Positions 1 through 9,367 of a stretch of 64,000 nt of DNA are shown here, piece after piece; position 1 is the first letter of the stretch; each line of letters opens with the position of its first letter. Under the pieces are notes generated by a model. It saw only the letters and a list, made by a program, of their open reading frames with translations, ran no database searches and was not told the origin of the DNA. This stretch comes from Nocardia cyriacigeorgica (GTDB lineage Bacteria; Actinomycetota; Actinomycetes; Mycobacteriales; Mycobacteriaceae): the NCBI RefSeq assembly GCF_005863245.1, contig NZ_VBUT01000007.1, positions 248,001-312,000 on the forward strand. The letters are read 5' to 3'. The position numbers were made by a program, and so were the translations under genes.

Positions 1-1
1 G

Positions 2-1501
2 GGCCTGGACTACTACGAGCGAGAACTGTCCGGCCGGATCATGACCCGGATGACCACGGACGTGGACGCCCTGTCGACTTTCCTGCAAACCGGCGTCTCG
101 ACCGCGCTGGTGAGCGCGCTCTCGCTGGTGGCCATCGCGGTGGCACTGCTGGTCATCGACACCTCGCTGGCGCTGGTGGTGCTGCTCGGCGTGCTACCGC
201 CACTGGTGATCGCGACGGTGATCTTCCGGCGGGTCTCCTCCGCGGCCTACACCATCTCGCGCGAACACGTCTCCACCGTCAACGCCGACTTCCAAGAGAA
301 CATCAGCGGGCTGCGCGCGGTGCAGGCCTACCGGCACGAACCGCTCGCGGCGCGGCGCTTCGCCGAATACTCCGAGCGCTACCGGCACAGCCGGATGCGC
401 GCCCAGCGGGCGATCGCGCTGTACTTCGCGTTCATCTCGGCCTGGTCGGACCTGGCGCTGGCCATGGTGGTGTTCGTCGGCGCCCGCGAAATCGCCGGCG
501 GCACCACCAGCGCGGGCACCCTCGTCGCGTTCGTGCTCTACCTGGAACTGCTGTTCGGGCCGGTGCAGCACCTGTCCCAGGTCTTCGACGGATATCAGCA
601 GGCCAAGGTGGGTCTGCGCCGGATCGGCGCGCTGCTGCGCACCGAATCCTCCATCGCCCCAGACTCCCCCGATGCCGTACCCATCACCGACCGGCTCGAC
701 GGCGCCGTCCGCCTGGACCGGGTGCGCTTCGGCTACCCGGGCACGGACAACCTCGCCCTCGACGATGTCTGCCTCGACATCCCGGCCGGCTCCACACTGG
801 CGCTGGTCGGCGCCACCGGCGCCGGCAAATCGACCATCGTCAAACTGCTGGCCCGCCTCTACGACCTACCGGCCGACGGCGCGGGGTCGGTCCGCGTCGA
901 CGAGGTCGACCTGCGCGACTACCGGCTCGCCGACTACCGAGCCCGCCTCGGCATCGTCCCGCAAGAACCTCACCTGTTCACCGGCGACGTCGCCAGCAAC
1001 ATTGCATTCGGGAAACCATCGGCGACCGCCCAACAGATCGCCGATGCCGCCGCGGCGGTGGGCGCGACCGCGATGATCGACTCACTCCCGCTCGGCATGG
1101 CCCAGCCGGTGGGAGAACGCGGCCGCGGCCTGTCGGCCGGACAGCGGCAGCTGATCGCGCTCGCCCGCGCCGAACTGGTCGACCCCGACCTCCTGCTACT
1201 GGACGAGGCGACGGCCACCCTCGACCCCGATGCCGAGCAATCAGTGCTGGTAGCGACGAAATCGCTGGCTCGCGACCGAACCACGGTGGTGGTCGCGCAC
1301 CGGCTGGCGACGGCCGCACGCGCCGATCGGATCGCCGTCGTCGACCACGGCAGGATCGTGGAAATCGGCGCGCACGAGGAATTGCTGGCCGCGGATGGGG
1401 CGTATGCCCGACTCTGGGCAGCGGCCGGAGAACGGGAGGGAATATTCTCAGCGGAAGACAGGTCGTCACCATCGAGGAGCGGCCTGTCCGCCGGTCGGTA
1501 G
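2..1501 (+). CDS. ABC exporter, fused permease-ATPase (5' truncated)
   Basis: This is the C-terminal 499 residues of a half-size ABC exporter. The reading frame is open from base 2, so the start lies outside the window. The N-terminal part is a type-I exporter membrane domain with several hydrophobic helices. The nucleotide-binding domain follows, with Walker A GATGAGKST, the signature LSAGQRQLIALARA, Walker B LLLLDEAT and the switch histidine in VVVAHRL. Family knowledge suggests export of a lipid or drug driven by ATP, as a homo- or heterodimer with a partner that probably lies upstream. The substrate cannot be read from the sequence. The gene ends 124 bases before kgd. Confidence 0.9.
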   Translation, partial: GLDYYERELSGRIMTRMTTDVDALSTFLQTGVSTALVSALSLVAIAVALLVIDTSLALVVLLGVLPPLVIATVIFRRVSSAAYTISREHVSTVNADFQENISGLRAVQAYRHEPLAARRFAEYSERYRHSRMRAQRAIALYFAFISAWSDLALAMVVFVGAREIAGGTTSAGTLVAFVLYLELLFGPVQHLSQVFDGYQQAKVGLRRIGALLRTESSIAPDSPDAVPITDRLDGAVRLDRVRFGYPGTDNLALDDVCLDIPAGSTLALVGATGAGKSTIVKLLARLYDLPADGAGSVRVDEVDLRDYRLADYRARLGIVPQEPHLFTGDVASNIAFGKPSATAQQIADAAAAVGATAMIDSLPLGMAQPVGERGRGLSAGQRQLIALARAELVDPDLLLLDEATATLDPDAEQSVLVATKSLARDRTTVVVAHRLATAARADRIAVVDHGRIVEIGAHEELLAADGAYARLWAAAGEREGIFSAEDRSSPSRSGLSAGR

Positions 1502-1625
1502 CACCGCCGATTCGGGGCTGGGCCTATCCTCGACAGAGGGCGCATCGGCGCGTATCCGCCGATCCCCGTGCCGGGCACGTCACAAACGTCGCAGCGCGAA
1601 GAACGAAATGAGGCGAACACCTGCT

Positions 1626-4600
1626 GTGAGCAGCTCAACTTCCCAGTTCGGACAGAACCAGTGGCTAGTCGACGAGATGTATCAGAAGTTCAAGAACGAT
1701 CCATCATCGGTCGACGCAAGTTGGCACGAGTTCCTCGCCGATTACACCCCCGACGCGTCCGGTGAGTCTCAGGCCGGTCAGCCGACGCCAGCGCAGGCAC
1801 CCGCCCCGGCACCCGCGCAGGCAGCGACGGCCGCGCCGGTGAACTCGGCTCCGGCTCCCGCGCCAACGGCCGCCGCGCCCAAGGCTGCCGCCGCACCGCA
1901 GGCTCCGGCTCCGGCGCCGAAGCCCGCGGCCACGGCTCCGGCCGCCGCCGCGCCCGCCCCGCAGCAGGCGCGCGCCCCCAAGACCACCCCGGCGCCGACG
2001 TCCAACGCCGCGCCGACCGGCGGACCCAAGGCTGCCGCCCCGGCAGCCGACCAGACGAAGGTGCTGCGTGGTGCGGCAGCCGCGGTCGCCAAGAACATGT
2101 CCGCCTCGCTCAGCATCCCCACCGCGACCAGCGTCCGGGCCATCCCGGCCAAGCTGATGATCGACAACCGGCTGGTCATCAACAACCATCTGGCGCGCAC
2201 CCGCGGTGGCAAGATCTCCTTCACCCACCTGCTCGGGTACGCCATCGTGCAGGCGGTCAAGGCGTTCCCGAACATGAACCGGCACTTCGCCGAGATCGAC
2301 GGGAAGCCGCACTCGGTCACCCCCGCGCACACCAACCTCGGCCTCGCCATCGACCTGCCGGGCAAGGACGGCAACCGTTCGCTGGTCGTGGCCGCGATCA
2401 AGGGCTGCGAGGAGATGACCTTCGCGCAGTTCCACACCGCCTACGAAGACATCGTGCGCCGCGCCCGCGAGGGCAAGCTGACCGCCGAGGACTTCAGCGG
2501 CGTCACCATCTCGCTCACCAACCCCGGCACCATCGGCACCGTGCACTCGGTGCCGCGACTGATGTCGGGCCAGGGCGCGATCATCGGTGCGGGTGCCATG
2601 GAGTACCCGGCCGAGTTCCAGGGCATGAGCGATGAGCGCATCGCCGAGATCGGCGTCGGCAAGCTGATGACGCTGACCTCGACCTACGACCACCGCATCA
2701 TCCAGGGCGCGGAATCCGGCGACTTCCTGCGCACCATCCACCAGCTGCTGATCTCCGACGAGTTCTACGACGAGATCTTCCACGGCCTCGGTGTGCCGTA
2801 CGAGCCGGTGCGCTGGCGCAAGGACGTCAAGGAACGCGGCGTCGACAAGAGCACCCGCGTGCTCGAGATGATCGCCGCCTACCGCAACCGCGGCCACCTG
2901 ATGGCCGACACCGACCCGCTGCGCCTGGTCAAGGACAAGTTCCGCAGCCACCCCGACCTCGACGTCACCCAGCACGGGCTGACCCTGTGGGACCTCGACC
3001 GCGAGTTCAACGTCGGCGGCTTCCACGGCCAGGAGCGGATGAAGCTGCGCGATGTGCTGTCGGTGCTGCGCGACTCCTACTGCCGCCACGTCGGCGTCGA
3101 GTACACCCACATCCTGGAGACCGACCAGCTCGAGTGGATCCAGGAGCGGGTCGAGCAGAAGCACGTCAAGCCGACCGTCGCCCAGCAGAAGTACATCCTG
3201 AACCGGCTGAACGCGGCCGAGGCATTCGAGACGTTCCTGCAGACCAAGTATGTCGGCCAGAAGCGGTTCTCGCTGGAAGGCGCCGAATCGGTCATCCCGA
3301 TGATGGACGCGGTGATCGACCAGTGCGCCGAGCACAGCCTCGACGAGGTCGTCATCGGTATGCCGCACCGTGGCCGGCTCAACGTGCTGGCCAATATCGT
3401 CGGCAAGCCGTACTCGAAGATCTTCACCGAGTTCGAGGGCAACATGAACCCGGCGGCCACCCACGGCTCCGGCGACGTGAAGTACCACCTCGGTGCGCGC
3501 GGCACCTACCTGCAGATGTTCGGCGACAACGAGATCGAGGTCTCGCTCACCGCGAACCCCTCGCACCTCGAGGCCGTCGACCCGGTGCTCGAGGGCCTGG
3601 TCCGCGCCAAGCAGGACCTGCTGGACAAGGGCGACGGCCCCGAAGGCTTCTCGGTCATGCCGCTGATGCTGCACGGTGACGCCGCGTTCGCCGGCCAGGG
3701 CGTGGTCGCCGAGACGCTGAACCTGTCGGGTCTGCGCGGTTACCGCGTGGGCGGCACCATCCACATCGTGGTGAACAACCAGATCGGCTTCACCACCGCG
3801 CCGGAGAACAGCCGCTCCACCGAATACTCCACCGACATCGCGAAGTTCATCGGTGCGCCGATCTTCCACGTCAACGGTGACGACCCGGAGGCTTGCGACT
3901 GGGTCGCGCGCCTGGCGGTCGACTTCCGGCAGAAGTTCCGCAAGGACGTGGTCATCGACCTGATCTGCTACCGCCGTCGCGGCCACAACGAGGGCGACGA
4001 CCCGTCGATGACCCAGCCGTACATGTACGACGTCATCGACACCAAGCGCTCGGTGCGCAAGAGCTACACCGAGAGCCTGATCGGCCGTGGCGATATCTCC
4101 ATGAAAGAGGCCGAGGACGCGCTGCGCGACTACCAGGGCCAGCTGGAGCGCGTGTTCAACGAGGTCCGCGAACTGGAGAAATACTCGCCGGAGCCCAGCG
4201 AATCGGTCGAGGACGATCAGAAGGTGCCCGCGACGGTGCAGACCGCCGTGGACAAGTCGGTGCTGCAACGCATCGGCGACGCGTTCCTCAATGTGCCCGA
4301 GGGCTTCAACGTGCACCCGCGCGTCAAGCCGGTGCTGGAGAAGCGGCGCGAGATGGCCTACGAAGGCAAGGTCGACTGGGCCTTCGCCGAGCTGCTGGCC
4401 TTCGGCACGCTCATCGACGAGGGTCGCGCGGTCCGGTTGACCGGTCAGGACTCCCGTCGTGGCACGTTCACCCAGCGTCACGCGGTGATCATCGACCGCA
4501 AGACCGCCGAGGAGTACACCCCGCTGCACAACATCGGGTCCGCCAACCCGGGGTGGTTCGCCGTGCACGACTCGGCGCTGAGCGAATTCGCGGCCGTCGG

Positions 4601-5423
4601 CTTCGAATACGGCTACTCGCTGGGCAACCCGGACGCGCTGGTGCTGTGGGAGGCGCAGTTCGGTGACTTCGTCAACGGCGCGCAGTCCATCATCGACGAG
4701 TTCATCTCCTCCGGTGAGGCCAAGTGGGGTCAGCTGTCGGAGGTCGTGCTGCTGCTGCCGCACGGTCACGAGGGTCAGGGCCCGGACCACACCTCCGGTC
4801 GTATCGAACGCTTCCTGCAGCTGTGCGCGGAGGGTTCGATGACGGTGGCGGTGCCGTCCACCCCGGCGAACTACTTCCACCTGCTGCGCCGCCACGCCCT
4901 CGACGGCATCCGCCGTCCGCTGATCGTCTTCACCCCGAAGTCGATGCTGCGCAACAAGGCCGTGGTCAGCGATCTGAAGGACTTCACCGAGAGCAAGTTC
5001 CACTCGGTGTTCGACGAGCCCACCTACGAGCAGGGCATCGGCGATCGCGGCAAGGTCAAGCGGATCCTGCTGACCAGCGGCAAGCTCTACTACGAGCTGG
5101 CCGCAGCCAAGGCCAAGCAGAAGCGCGAGGATGTCGCCATCGTGCGCATCGAGCAGCTCTACCCGATGCCGAAGTTCCGCCTGAACGAGGCGCTGGCCGG
5201 TTACCCGAATGCCACCGACATCGCGTGGGTGCAGGAGGAGCCGGCCAACCAGGGTGCCTGGCCGTTCTTCGGCCTGAACCTGCCCGAGCTGCTGCCGGAG
5301 CGTTTCGGCAAGCTGCGCCGGATCTCGCGGCGTGCCATGTCGGCGCCGTCCTCGGGTTCGAGCAAGGTGCACGCGGTCGAGCAGGCCGAGATCATCGCCG
5401 AGGCGTTCGAGCCGATCGCCTGA
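1626..5423 (+). CDS. kgd: Multifunctional 2-oxoglutarate decarboxylase/dehydrogenase E1-E2 protein
   Basis: A 1265-residue Kgd that links TCA-cycle 2-oxoglutarate to succinyl-CoA (with E3 and lipoyl-E2 partners) or to succinic semialdehyde. The first 40 residues carry the conserved FGQNQWLVDEMYQKF segment. A long Ala/Pro linker follows, then an E2-like acyltransferase domain with the TYDHRIIQG catalytic motif near residue 354. The thiamine-diphosphate E1 domain fills the rest, with GDAAFAGQGVV near 683 and GHEGQGPDHTSGR near 1045. No lipoyl domain is present, as is usual for actinobacterial Kgd. GTG 1626 was chosen because it gives the family N-terminus; ATG 1608 is an in-frame alternative. 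Family knowledge: the GarA/PknG system inhibits Kgd. Confidence 0.96.
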   Translation: MSSSTSQFGQNQWLVDEMYQKFKNDPSSVDASWHEFLADYTPDASGESQAGQPTPAQAPAPAPAQAATAAPVNSAPAPAPTAAAPKAAAAPQAPAPAPKPAATAPAAAAPAPQQARAPKTTPAPTSNAAPTGGPKAAAPAADQTKVLRGAAAAVAKNMSASLSIPTATSVRAIPAKLMIDNRLVINNHLARTRGGKISFTHLLGYAIVQAVKAFPNMNRHFAEIDGKPHSVTPAHTNLGLAIDLPGKDGNRSLVVAAIKGCEEMTFAQFHTAYEDIVRRAREGKLTAEDFSGVTISLTNPGTIGTVHSVPRLMSGQGAIIGAGAMEYPAEFQGMSDERIAEIGVGKLMTLTSTYDHRIIQGAESGDFLRTIHQLLISDEFYDEIFHGLGVPYEPVRWRKDVKERGVDKSTRVLEMIAAYRNRGHLMADTDPLRLVKDKFRSHPDLDVTQHGLTLWDLDREFNVGGFHGQERMKLRDVLSVLRDSYCRHVGVEYTHILETDQLEWIQERVEQKHVKPTVAQQKYILNRLNAAEAFETFLQTKYVGQKRFSLEGAESVIPMMDAVIDQCAEHSLDEVVIGMPHRGRLNVLANIVGKPYSKIFTEFEGNMNPAATHGSGDVKYHLGARGTYLQMFGDNEIEVSLTANPSHLEAVDPVLEGLVRAKQDLLDKGDGPEGFSVMPLMLHGDAAFAGQGVVAETLNLSGLRGYRVGGTIHIVVNNQIGFTTAPENSRSTEYSTDIAKFIGAPIFHVNGDDPEACDWVARLAVDFRQKFRKDVVIDLICYRRRGHNEGDDPSMTQPYMYDVIDTKRSVRKSYTESLIGRGDISMKEAEDALRDYQGQLERVFNEVRELEKYSPEPSESVEDDQKVPATVQTAVDKSVLQRIGDAFLNVPEGFNVHPRVKPVLEKRREMAYEGKVDWAFAELLAFGTLIDEGRAVRLTGQDSRRGTFTQRHAVIIDRKTAEEYTPLHNIGSANPGWFAVHDSALSEFAAVGFEYGYSLGNPDALVLWEAQFGDFVNGAQSIIDEFISSGEAKWGQLSEVVLLLPHGHEGQGPDHTSGRIERFLQLCAEGSMTVAVPSTPANYFHLLRRHALDGIRRPLIVFTPKSMLRNKAVVSDLKDFTESKFHSVFDEPTYEQGIGDRGKVKRILLTSGKLYYELAAAKAKQKREDVAIVRIEQLYPMPKFRLNEALAGYPNATDIAWVQEEPANQGAWPFFGLNLPELLPERFGKLRRISRRAMSAPSSGSSKVHAVEQAEIIAEAFEPIA

Positions 5424-5437
5424 TCACCGGTCCGTCA

Positions 5438-5500
5438 CCGACGCCGGGTCCGGAATCGCTCTCTCACCGAGTGATTCGGGCCCGGCGTCGGGCGTTTTCC
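5438..5500 (+). terminator. Intrinsic terminator after kgd
   Basis: Inverted repeat with an 11-bp perfect outer stem (5438-5448 with 5481-5491) that continues through a wobble pair and a one-base bulge into an inner stem. It is followed by GCGTTTTCC. It lies 14 bases after the kgd stop. Confidence 0.75.
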
Positions 5501-5612
5501 GTCGGGATTCGCAGGTACGTGCCGCCCGGCCCGGACCTCGTGCCCGTCTCGACCGTGGTCGGCGGGTCGTGCCGGCACCGAAGCCGCCCATTCGCCCGTC
5601 CGAACCGTAGCC

Positions 5613-6674
5613 GTGCGGTTGGATGGGTTGGTGCTGCTCGATCTTCAACTGGATGCGCGCCCGGACCGATCGGGCGAACGCGCCCGCGCGCTCGTCGACG
5701 CCGGTGCCGCCGGCTTGTTCACCTTCGAGGGCCCACACGATGTCATGCTGCCGCTGGCCGCTGTGGCCGGACAGGTCGAGACCGATCTGATGACGAATGT
5801 CGCGATCGCCATCCCGCGCAGCCCGATGCATCTGGCGCATGCGGCCTGGGATCTACAGCTGATGTCGCGTGGGCGTTTCCGCCTCGGTCTCGGGTCACAG
5901 ATCCGGCCGCATATCGAGAACCGTTACGGCGCAACGTGGTCGGCGCCCGCCGCGCGGATGCGCGAGATCGTGCTCGCCGTCCGTGCCATCCTGAACTCCT
6001 GGCAGGACGGCACCCGGCTCGACTTCCGCGGCGAACACACCCGCCACACCCTCATGCCGAAGACCTTCGTCCCCGGCCCGAATCCCTACGGTCCGCCGCC
6101 GGTGTTGCTCGGCGCCCTCGGCCCGCTGATGACCCGCACCGCCGCCGAGGTCGCCGACGGTCTGCTGGTCATGCCGTTCAATACGCACCGCCACTTCCGC
6201 GAACGCACCCTGCCTGCCGTCGCCGAGGGCCTGAAACGCGCGGGCCGCACCGAGTTTCCGATCTACCCGCAAGCCATCGTCGCCATGGGCCGCACCGACG
6301 AGGAATTGGCCGCCGCCTCCCGCGGCGTGCGCGGCCTACTCGCCTTCTACGGTTCCACCCCCGCCTATCGCCCCGTCCTCGACGTCGAAGGCTGGGGTGA
6401 GCTCCAACCCGAACTCAACGCCCTCTCCAAATCCGGCGACATCATGCAGATGTTCGACCGCATCTCCGACGACATGCTCGACACATTGGCAGTCCGCGGC
6501 ACGCCGGAATCCTGTGCCGAAGAGATCTTGCGCCGTTTCGGCGATGTCGCGGAACGCGTGTGCTGCTACTTTCCCGGCTACGACCCGCCCATCGCCCACG
6601 TCAGCGCTCTCGCGCACGCGCTACGACGGGCGGAATCCGGACCGGAATCGGTGTCCGGATCCACCCGGCGGTGA
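5613..6674 (+). CDS. LLM-class F420-dependent oxidoreductase (TIGR03617-like)
   Basis: A 353-residue TIM-barrel flavin-type oxidoreductase of the luciferase-like superfamily, probably using cofactor F420. The sequence runs FTFEGPHDVMLPLA, then MTNVAIAIPRSPMHLAHAAW and LMSRGRFRLGLGSQIRPHI, the pattern of the MSMEG_2256-type subgroup. The substrate is unknown. The start is GTG 5613; no strong Shine-Dalgarno sequence is visible, so a nearby alternative is possible. The gene stands alone: a terminator separates it from kgd and the next gene converges on it from the other strand. Confidence 0.85.
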   Translation: MRLDGLVLLDLQLDARPDRSGERARALVDAGAAGLFTFEGPHDVMLPLAAVAGQVETDLMTNVAIAIPRSPMHLAHAAWDLQLMSRGRFRLGLGSQIRPHIENRYGATWSAPAARMREIVLAVRAILNSWQDGTRLDFRGEHTRHTLMPKTFVPGPNPYGPPPVLLGALGPLMTRTAAEVADGLLVMPFNTHRHFRERTLPAVAEGLKRAGRTEFPIYPQAIVAMGRTDEELAAASRGVRGLLAFYGSTPAYRPVLDVEGWGELQPELNALSKSGDIMQMFDRISDDMLDTLAVRGTPESCAEEILRRFGDVAERVCCYFPGYDPPIAHVSALAHALRRAESGPESVSGSTRR

Positions 6675-6686
6675 TCGCGAACCGGC

Positions 6687-6932
6687 TTACGCCGCAGGCA
6701 GGTAGCAGGTAGGTGGCGAGGTCTCATGCGAGCCGGTGACGCCCCCGCTGAGCGCGCACAGCAGCGCCTTCAGCAGCGGGGTGGCCGAACCGGAACTCGA
6801 CCCCGTCGACTCCGAGACGGGAGCAGCCGAACCGGGCCGAACCGACGGCTCGGCCGCGGACTGCCCGGCGGCACCCGCCAGCACGACCACGGAAACCGCG
6901 GCCACGGCGGCGGAATTGACGATGATGCGCAT
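6687..6932 (-). CDS. Small secreted protein of unknown function
   Basis: An 81-residue protein with a clear Sec signal peptide: MRIIVNS, a hydrophobic core rich in Ala and Val, then a probable cleavage after QSAAE. The mature part is Ser/Pro-rich and contains two cysteines (LLCALSG and PTCYLPAA) that could form one disulfide. The start at 6932 was chosen because AAAGGA lies 11 bases upstream and it places the signal peptide at the N-terminus; a longer frame begins at 6965. No family was recognised. It converges with the LLM oxidoreductase, with 12 bases between stops. Confidence 0.65.
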   Translation of the reverse strand: MRIIVNSAAVAAVSVVVLAGAAGQSAAEPSVRPGSAAPVSESTGSSSGSATPLLKALLCALSGGVTGSHETSPPTCYLPAA

Positions 6933-7099
6933 TCTTCGACAGGTCCTTTCACCAAAGGCCTCCACCGTCCGCCGTGCTGACAGGCGGATCGGTGCTCCTG
7001 TGCGGAGTACGAGACCGGACCCAAGCTAATCGCGACCGGCCCACCGCGAACGCCCCAGCTTCTACTGGCAGGGTTTCCCCGGGCGGGTACCTGGCCGCC

Positions 7100-7732
7100 T
7101 CAGGACCGCAACGCCGCGGCGAGGGCGGGGTTGACGGCCATGGACAACGCCAGCAGCGATTCGACCAGCAGCTCGATCAGCTCGTCGCGGGTGATCGTCT
7201 CGTTGCGCAGCCACGACAGCGTCGATTCCTCGGTGAAGGCGATCCAGCCGCGCACCGCCAGCACCAAGCGGGGGTGGTCGCGTTCCTCGGGGGACATCGG
7301 AACCTGGGTGAGGATGATGTCGACGATGGCGTTGCGGGTTTGTTCGACCAGAGCGACGAGGTCGGGGCTGGAGCTGGCGGGGCCGCGCAGCAGCGCCAGG
7401 TACGAGGTGCGGTTCTCGCTGACGTAGTCGATGTAGCGGCTCACCGAATCGCGGAGCATGTCGAACAGGCCGAGGTCGGGGTCCGGGGCGACGCGCATCA
7501 GGAGTTCGGCGTTGGCGTGGCGTACGACCTCGAGCTGGAAGTCCTGCTTGGTGGGGAAATAGTGGAAGAGCAGACCACGCGAAATGCCTGCCTGAGCGGC
7601 GATTTCGCTGACCGAAATATCCTCGATGGCGCGCTCGCCCAGCATCTTGACGCCGAGCTCGATCAACTGCGCGCGCCGCTGGTCCGGGCTCAGCCGGACA
7701 CGCTTGGCGGTTTCTCCCGGACTCGTGCTCAC
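7100..7732 (-). CDS. TetR-family transcriptional regulator
   Basis: A 210-residue TetR repressor. The helix-turn-helix is near residues 30-55 (ISVSEIAAQAGISRGLLFHYF), followed by an all-helical ligand domain. It is divergent from the monooxygenase operon at 7823, which it probably represses. The start is GTG 7732, placed 6 nt after a TAGGAT hexamer, so the mRNA is predicted to be leaderless. The spacer holds two palindromes that are likely its operators, implying autoregulation. Confidence 0.9.
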   Translation of the reverse strand: MSTSPGETAKRVRLSPDQRRAQLIELGVKMLGERAIEDISVSEIAAQAGISRGLLFHYFPTKQDFQLEVVRHANAELLMRVAPDPDLGLFDMLRDSVSRYIDYVSENRTSYLALLRGPASSSPDLVALVEQTRNAIVDIILTQVPMSPEERDHPRLVLAVRGWIAFTEESTLSWLRNETITRDELIELLVESLLALSMAVNPALAAALRS

Positions 7733-7738
7733 GCGACC

Positions 7739-7744
7739 ATCCTA
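7739..7744 (-). promoter_or_regulatory. -10 element of the tetR gene (leaderless)
   Basis: TAGGAT on the minus strand, 6 nt before GTG 7732. Transcription would start at the start codon. No convincing -35 element is visible. Confidence 0.5.
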
Positions 7745-7754
7745 CTGAACAAGG

Positions 7755-7791
7755 GTCAATACTATTGACTACGATTCAACAGAGCTGTTGA
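7755..7791. promoter_or_regulatory. Two palindromic candidate TetR operators
   Basis: GTCAATACTATTGAC (7755-7769) and TCAACAGAGCTGTTGA (7776-7791) each have perfect 7-bp arms and share the TCAA...TTGA outline. Their centres are about 21-22 bp apart, on the same DNA face. The right palindrome overlaps the -35 of the monooxygenase promoter; the left one sits just upstream of the tetR -10. Confidence 0.65.
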
Positions 7792-7816
7792 CTGCTACTC
7801 AATAGGGCTCTAGTCT
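7788..7816 (+). promoter_or_regulatory. Promoter of the monooxygenase operon (leaderless)
   Basis: -35 TTGACT (7788-7793), a 17-base spacer and -10 TAGTCT (7811-7816). ATG 7823 follows 6 nt later, so the transcript should begin at the start codon. Confidence 0.65.
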
Positions 7817-7822
7817 GAGTAT

Positions 7823-9367
7823 ATGAGTCGCAAGGTTACAGACAAAGCTGTCGCTAACCAGCCCACCCGCCATCTGCGGACGATCATCATCGGCAGCGGT
7901 TTCGCCGGCCTCGGCCTGGCCATCCGGCTGAGCCAACAGGGACGCCAGGATTTCCTGGTCCTGGAACGCGGCAACGACGTGGGCGGCACCTGGCGCGACA
8001 ACACCTACCCGGGCGCCGCGTGCGATGTGCCCTCGCACCTGTACTCGTACTCCTTCGCGCTCAACCCGAACTGGTCGCGCTCGTTCTCCCGGCAGGGCGA
8101 GATCCAGGCCTACATCCAGGGCGTGGCCAAGAAGTACAACGTGCTCGACAAGCACATCTTCGACTGCGATGTCACCGGCGCTCGCTGGAACAACGACACC
8201 GCGCGCTGGGAGATCACCTCCTCGCAGGGCAACTTCACCGCCGACACCGTGGTCTCCGCGGTGGGCGCGCTGTGTGAGCCGAACCTGCCCGACATCAAGG
8301 GCATCAACAGCTTCGAGGGCGAGATCTTCCACTCCGCCCGCTGGAACCACGACGCCGACCTGACCGGCAAGCGCGTCGCCATCATCGGCACCGGCGCCTC
8401 GGCGATCCAGATCGTGCCCGCCATCGCGCCGAAGGTCGGCCACCTCGACGTCTACCAGCGCACCGCGCCGTGGCTGCTGCCCCGGCTGGACCGGCCGTAT
8501 CTGAAGGCCGAGCAGTTGGCGTTCAAGTACATCCCCGGCGTGCAGAAGCTGTCCAGGGCCGCGATCTACGCCGCGCGCGAGACCCAGGTCGTCGGCTTGG
8601 CCAAGTTCCCCGCGCTGATGCAGGGCTTCGAGCTGCTGGCCAAGGCCAAGCTGCGCTACGAGATCCGCGATCCCGAGCTGCGTGCCAAGGTCACCCCGGA
8701 CTTCCGGATCGGCTGCAAGCGCATGCTGATCTCCAACGACTACTACCCGGCGCTGGACCGCGACAACGTCGACGTGGTCACCGACGGTATCGCCGAGATC
8801 CGGCCGAACTCGATCGTCACCAAGGACGGCACCGAACGCGAGATCGACGCGCTGATCGTGGCCACCGGCTTCCACGTCACCGATTCGCCGACCTACGAGA
8901 CCATTTTCGGCCGCGACGGCCGCAGCCTGACCGAGGTCTTCGACGAGATCGGCCAGCAGGGCTACAAGGGCTCCTCGATCGCGAACTTCCCGAATATGTT
9001 CTTCCTGCTCGGCCCGAATGTCGGGCTCGGTCACACCTCGATGGTGTACATGATCGAATCGCAGATCAACTACGTCGCCGACGCGCTGGCCACCTTCGAC
9101 AAGCGGGATCTGCGTACCGTGGAGGTGCGCCGCGAGGTGCAGGACCGCTACAACGCCGAGTTGCAGAAGAAGCTGGCCAAGAGCGTCTGGATGACCGGCG
9201 GCTGCTCCAGCTGGTACCTGGACAAGCACGGCAACAACACCACGCTGTGGCCCGACTTCACCTTCGAATTCCGTAGGCTGACCAAGCAATTCGACGTCGA
9301 GGCCTACAACACGACGACCGACGACAACTCCACTCGCCCCGACCTGAAAGTGGTGGCAGCCCAGTGA
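7823..9367 (+). CDS. Flavin-containing (Baeyer-Villiger type) monooxygenase
   Basis: A 514-residue class-B flavoprotein monooxygenase that would insert oxygen into a ketone or oxidise a heteroatom using FAD and NADPH. The FAD-binding GSGFAG is near residue 24 and the NADPH-binding GTGASA near 190. The Baeyer-Villiger fingerprint F-x-G-x3-H-x3-W is intact as FEGEIFHSARW near residue 163. The WRDNTYPGAACDVPSHLYS segment is typical of the family. It is the first gene of an operon with an SDR and an esterase, and a divergent TetR probably represses it. M. tuberculosis MymA is a similar protein in a similar neighbourhood. Confidence 0.93.
   Translation: MSRKVTDKAVANQPTRHLRTIIIGSGFAGLGLAIRLSQQGRQDFLVLERGNDVGGTWRDNTYPGAACDVPSHLYSYSFALNPNWSRSFSRQGEIQAYIQGVAKKYNVLDKHIFDCDVTGARWNNDTARWEITSSQGNFTADTVVSAVGALCEPNLPDIKGINSFEGEIFHSARWNHDADLTGKRVAIIGTGASAIQIVPAIAPKVGHLDVYQRTAPWLLPRLDRPYLKAEQLAFKYIPGVQKLSRAAIYAARETQVVGLAKFPALMQGFELLAKAKLRYEIRDPELRAKVTPDFRIGCKRMLISNDYYPALDRDNVDVVTDGIAEIRPNSIVTKDGTEREIDALIVATGFHVTDSPTYETIFGRDGRSLTEVFDEIGQQGYKGSSIANFPNMFFLLGPNVGLGHTSMVYMIESQINYVADALATFDKRDLRTVEVRREVQDRYNAELQKKLAKSVWMTGGCSSWYLDKHGNNTTLWPDFTFEFRRLTKQFDVEAYNTTTDDNSTRPDLKVVAAQ

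Noticed and set aside
1704..5372. Very long minus-strand open frame (1222 codons) opposite kgd
   Set aside because: It is the antisense shadow of kgd, caused by GC-rich codon bias. Its product is His/Arg/Val-rich with no recognisable domain.
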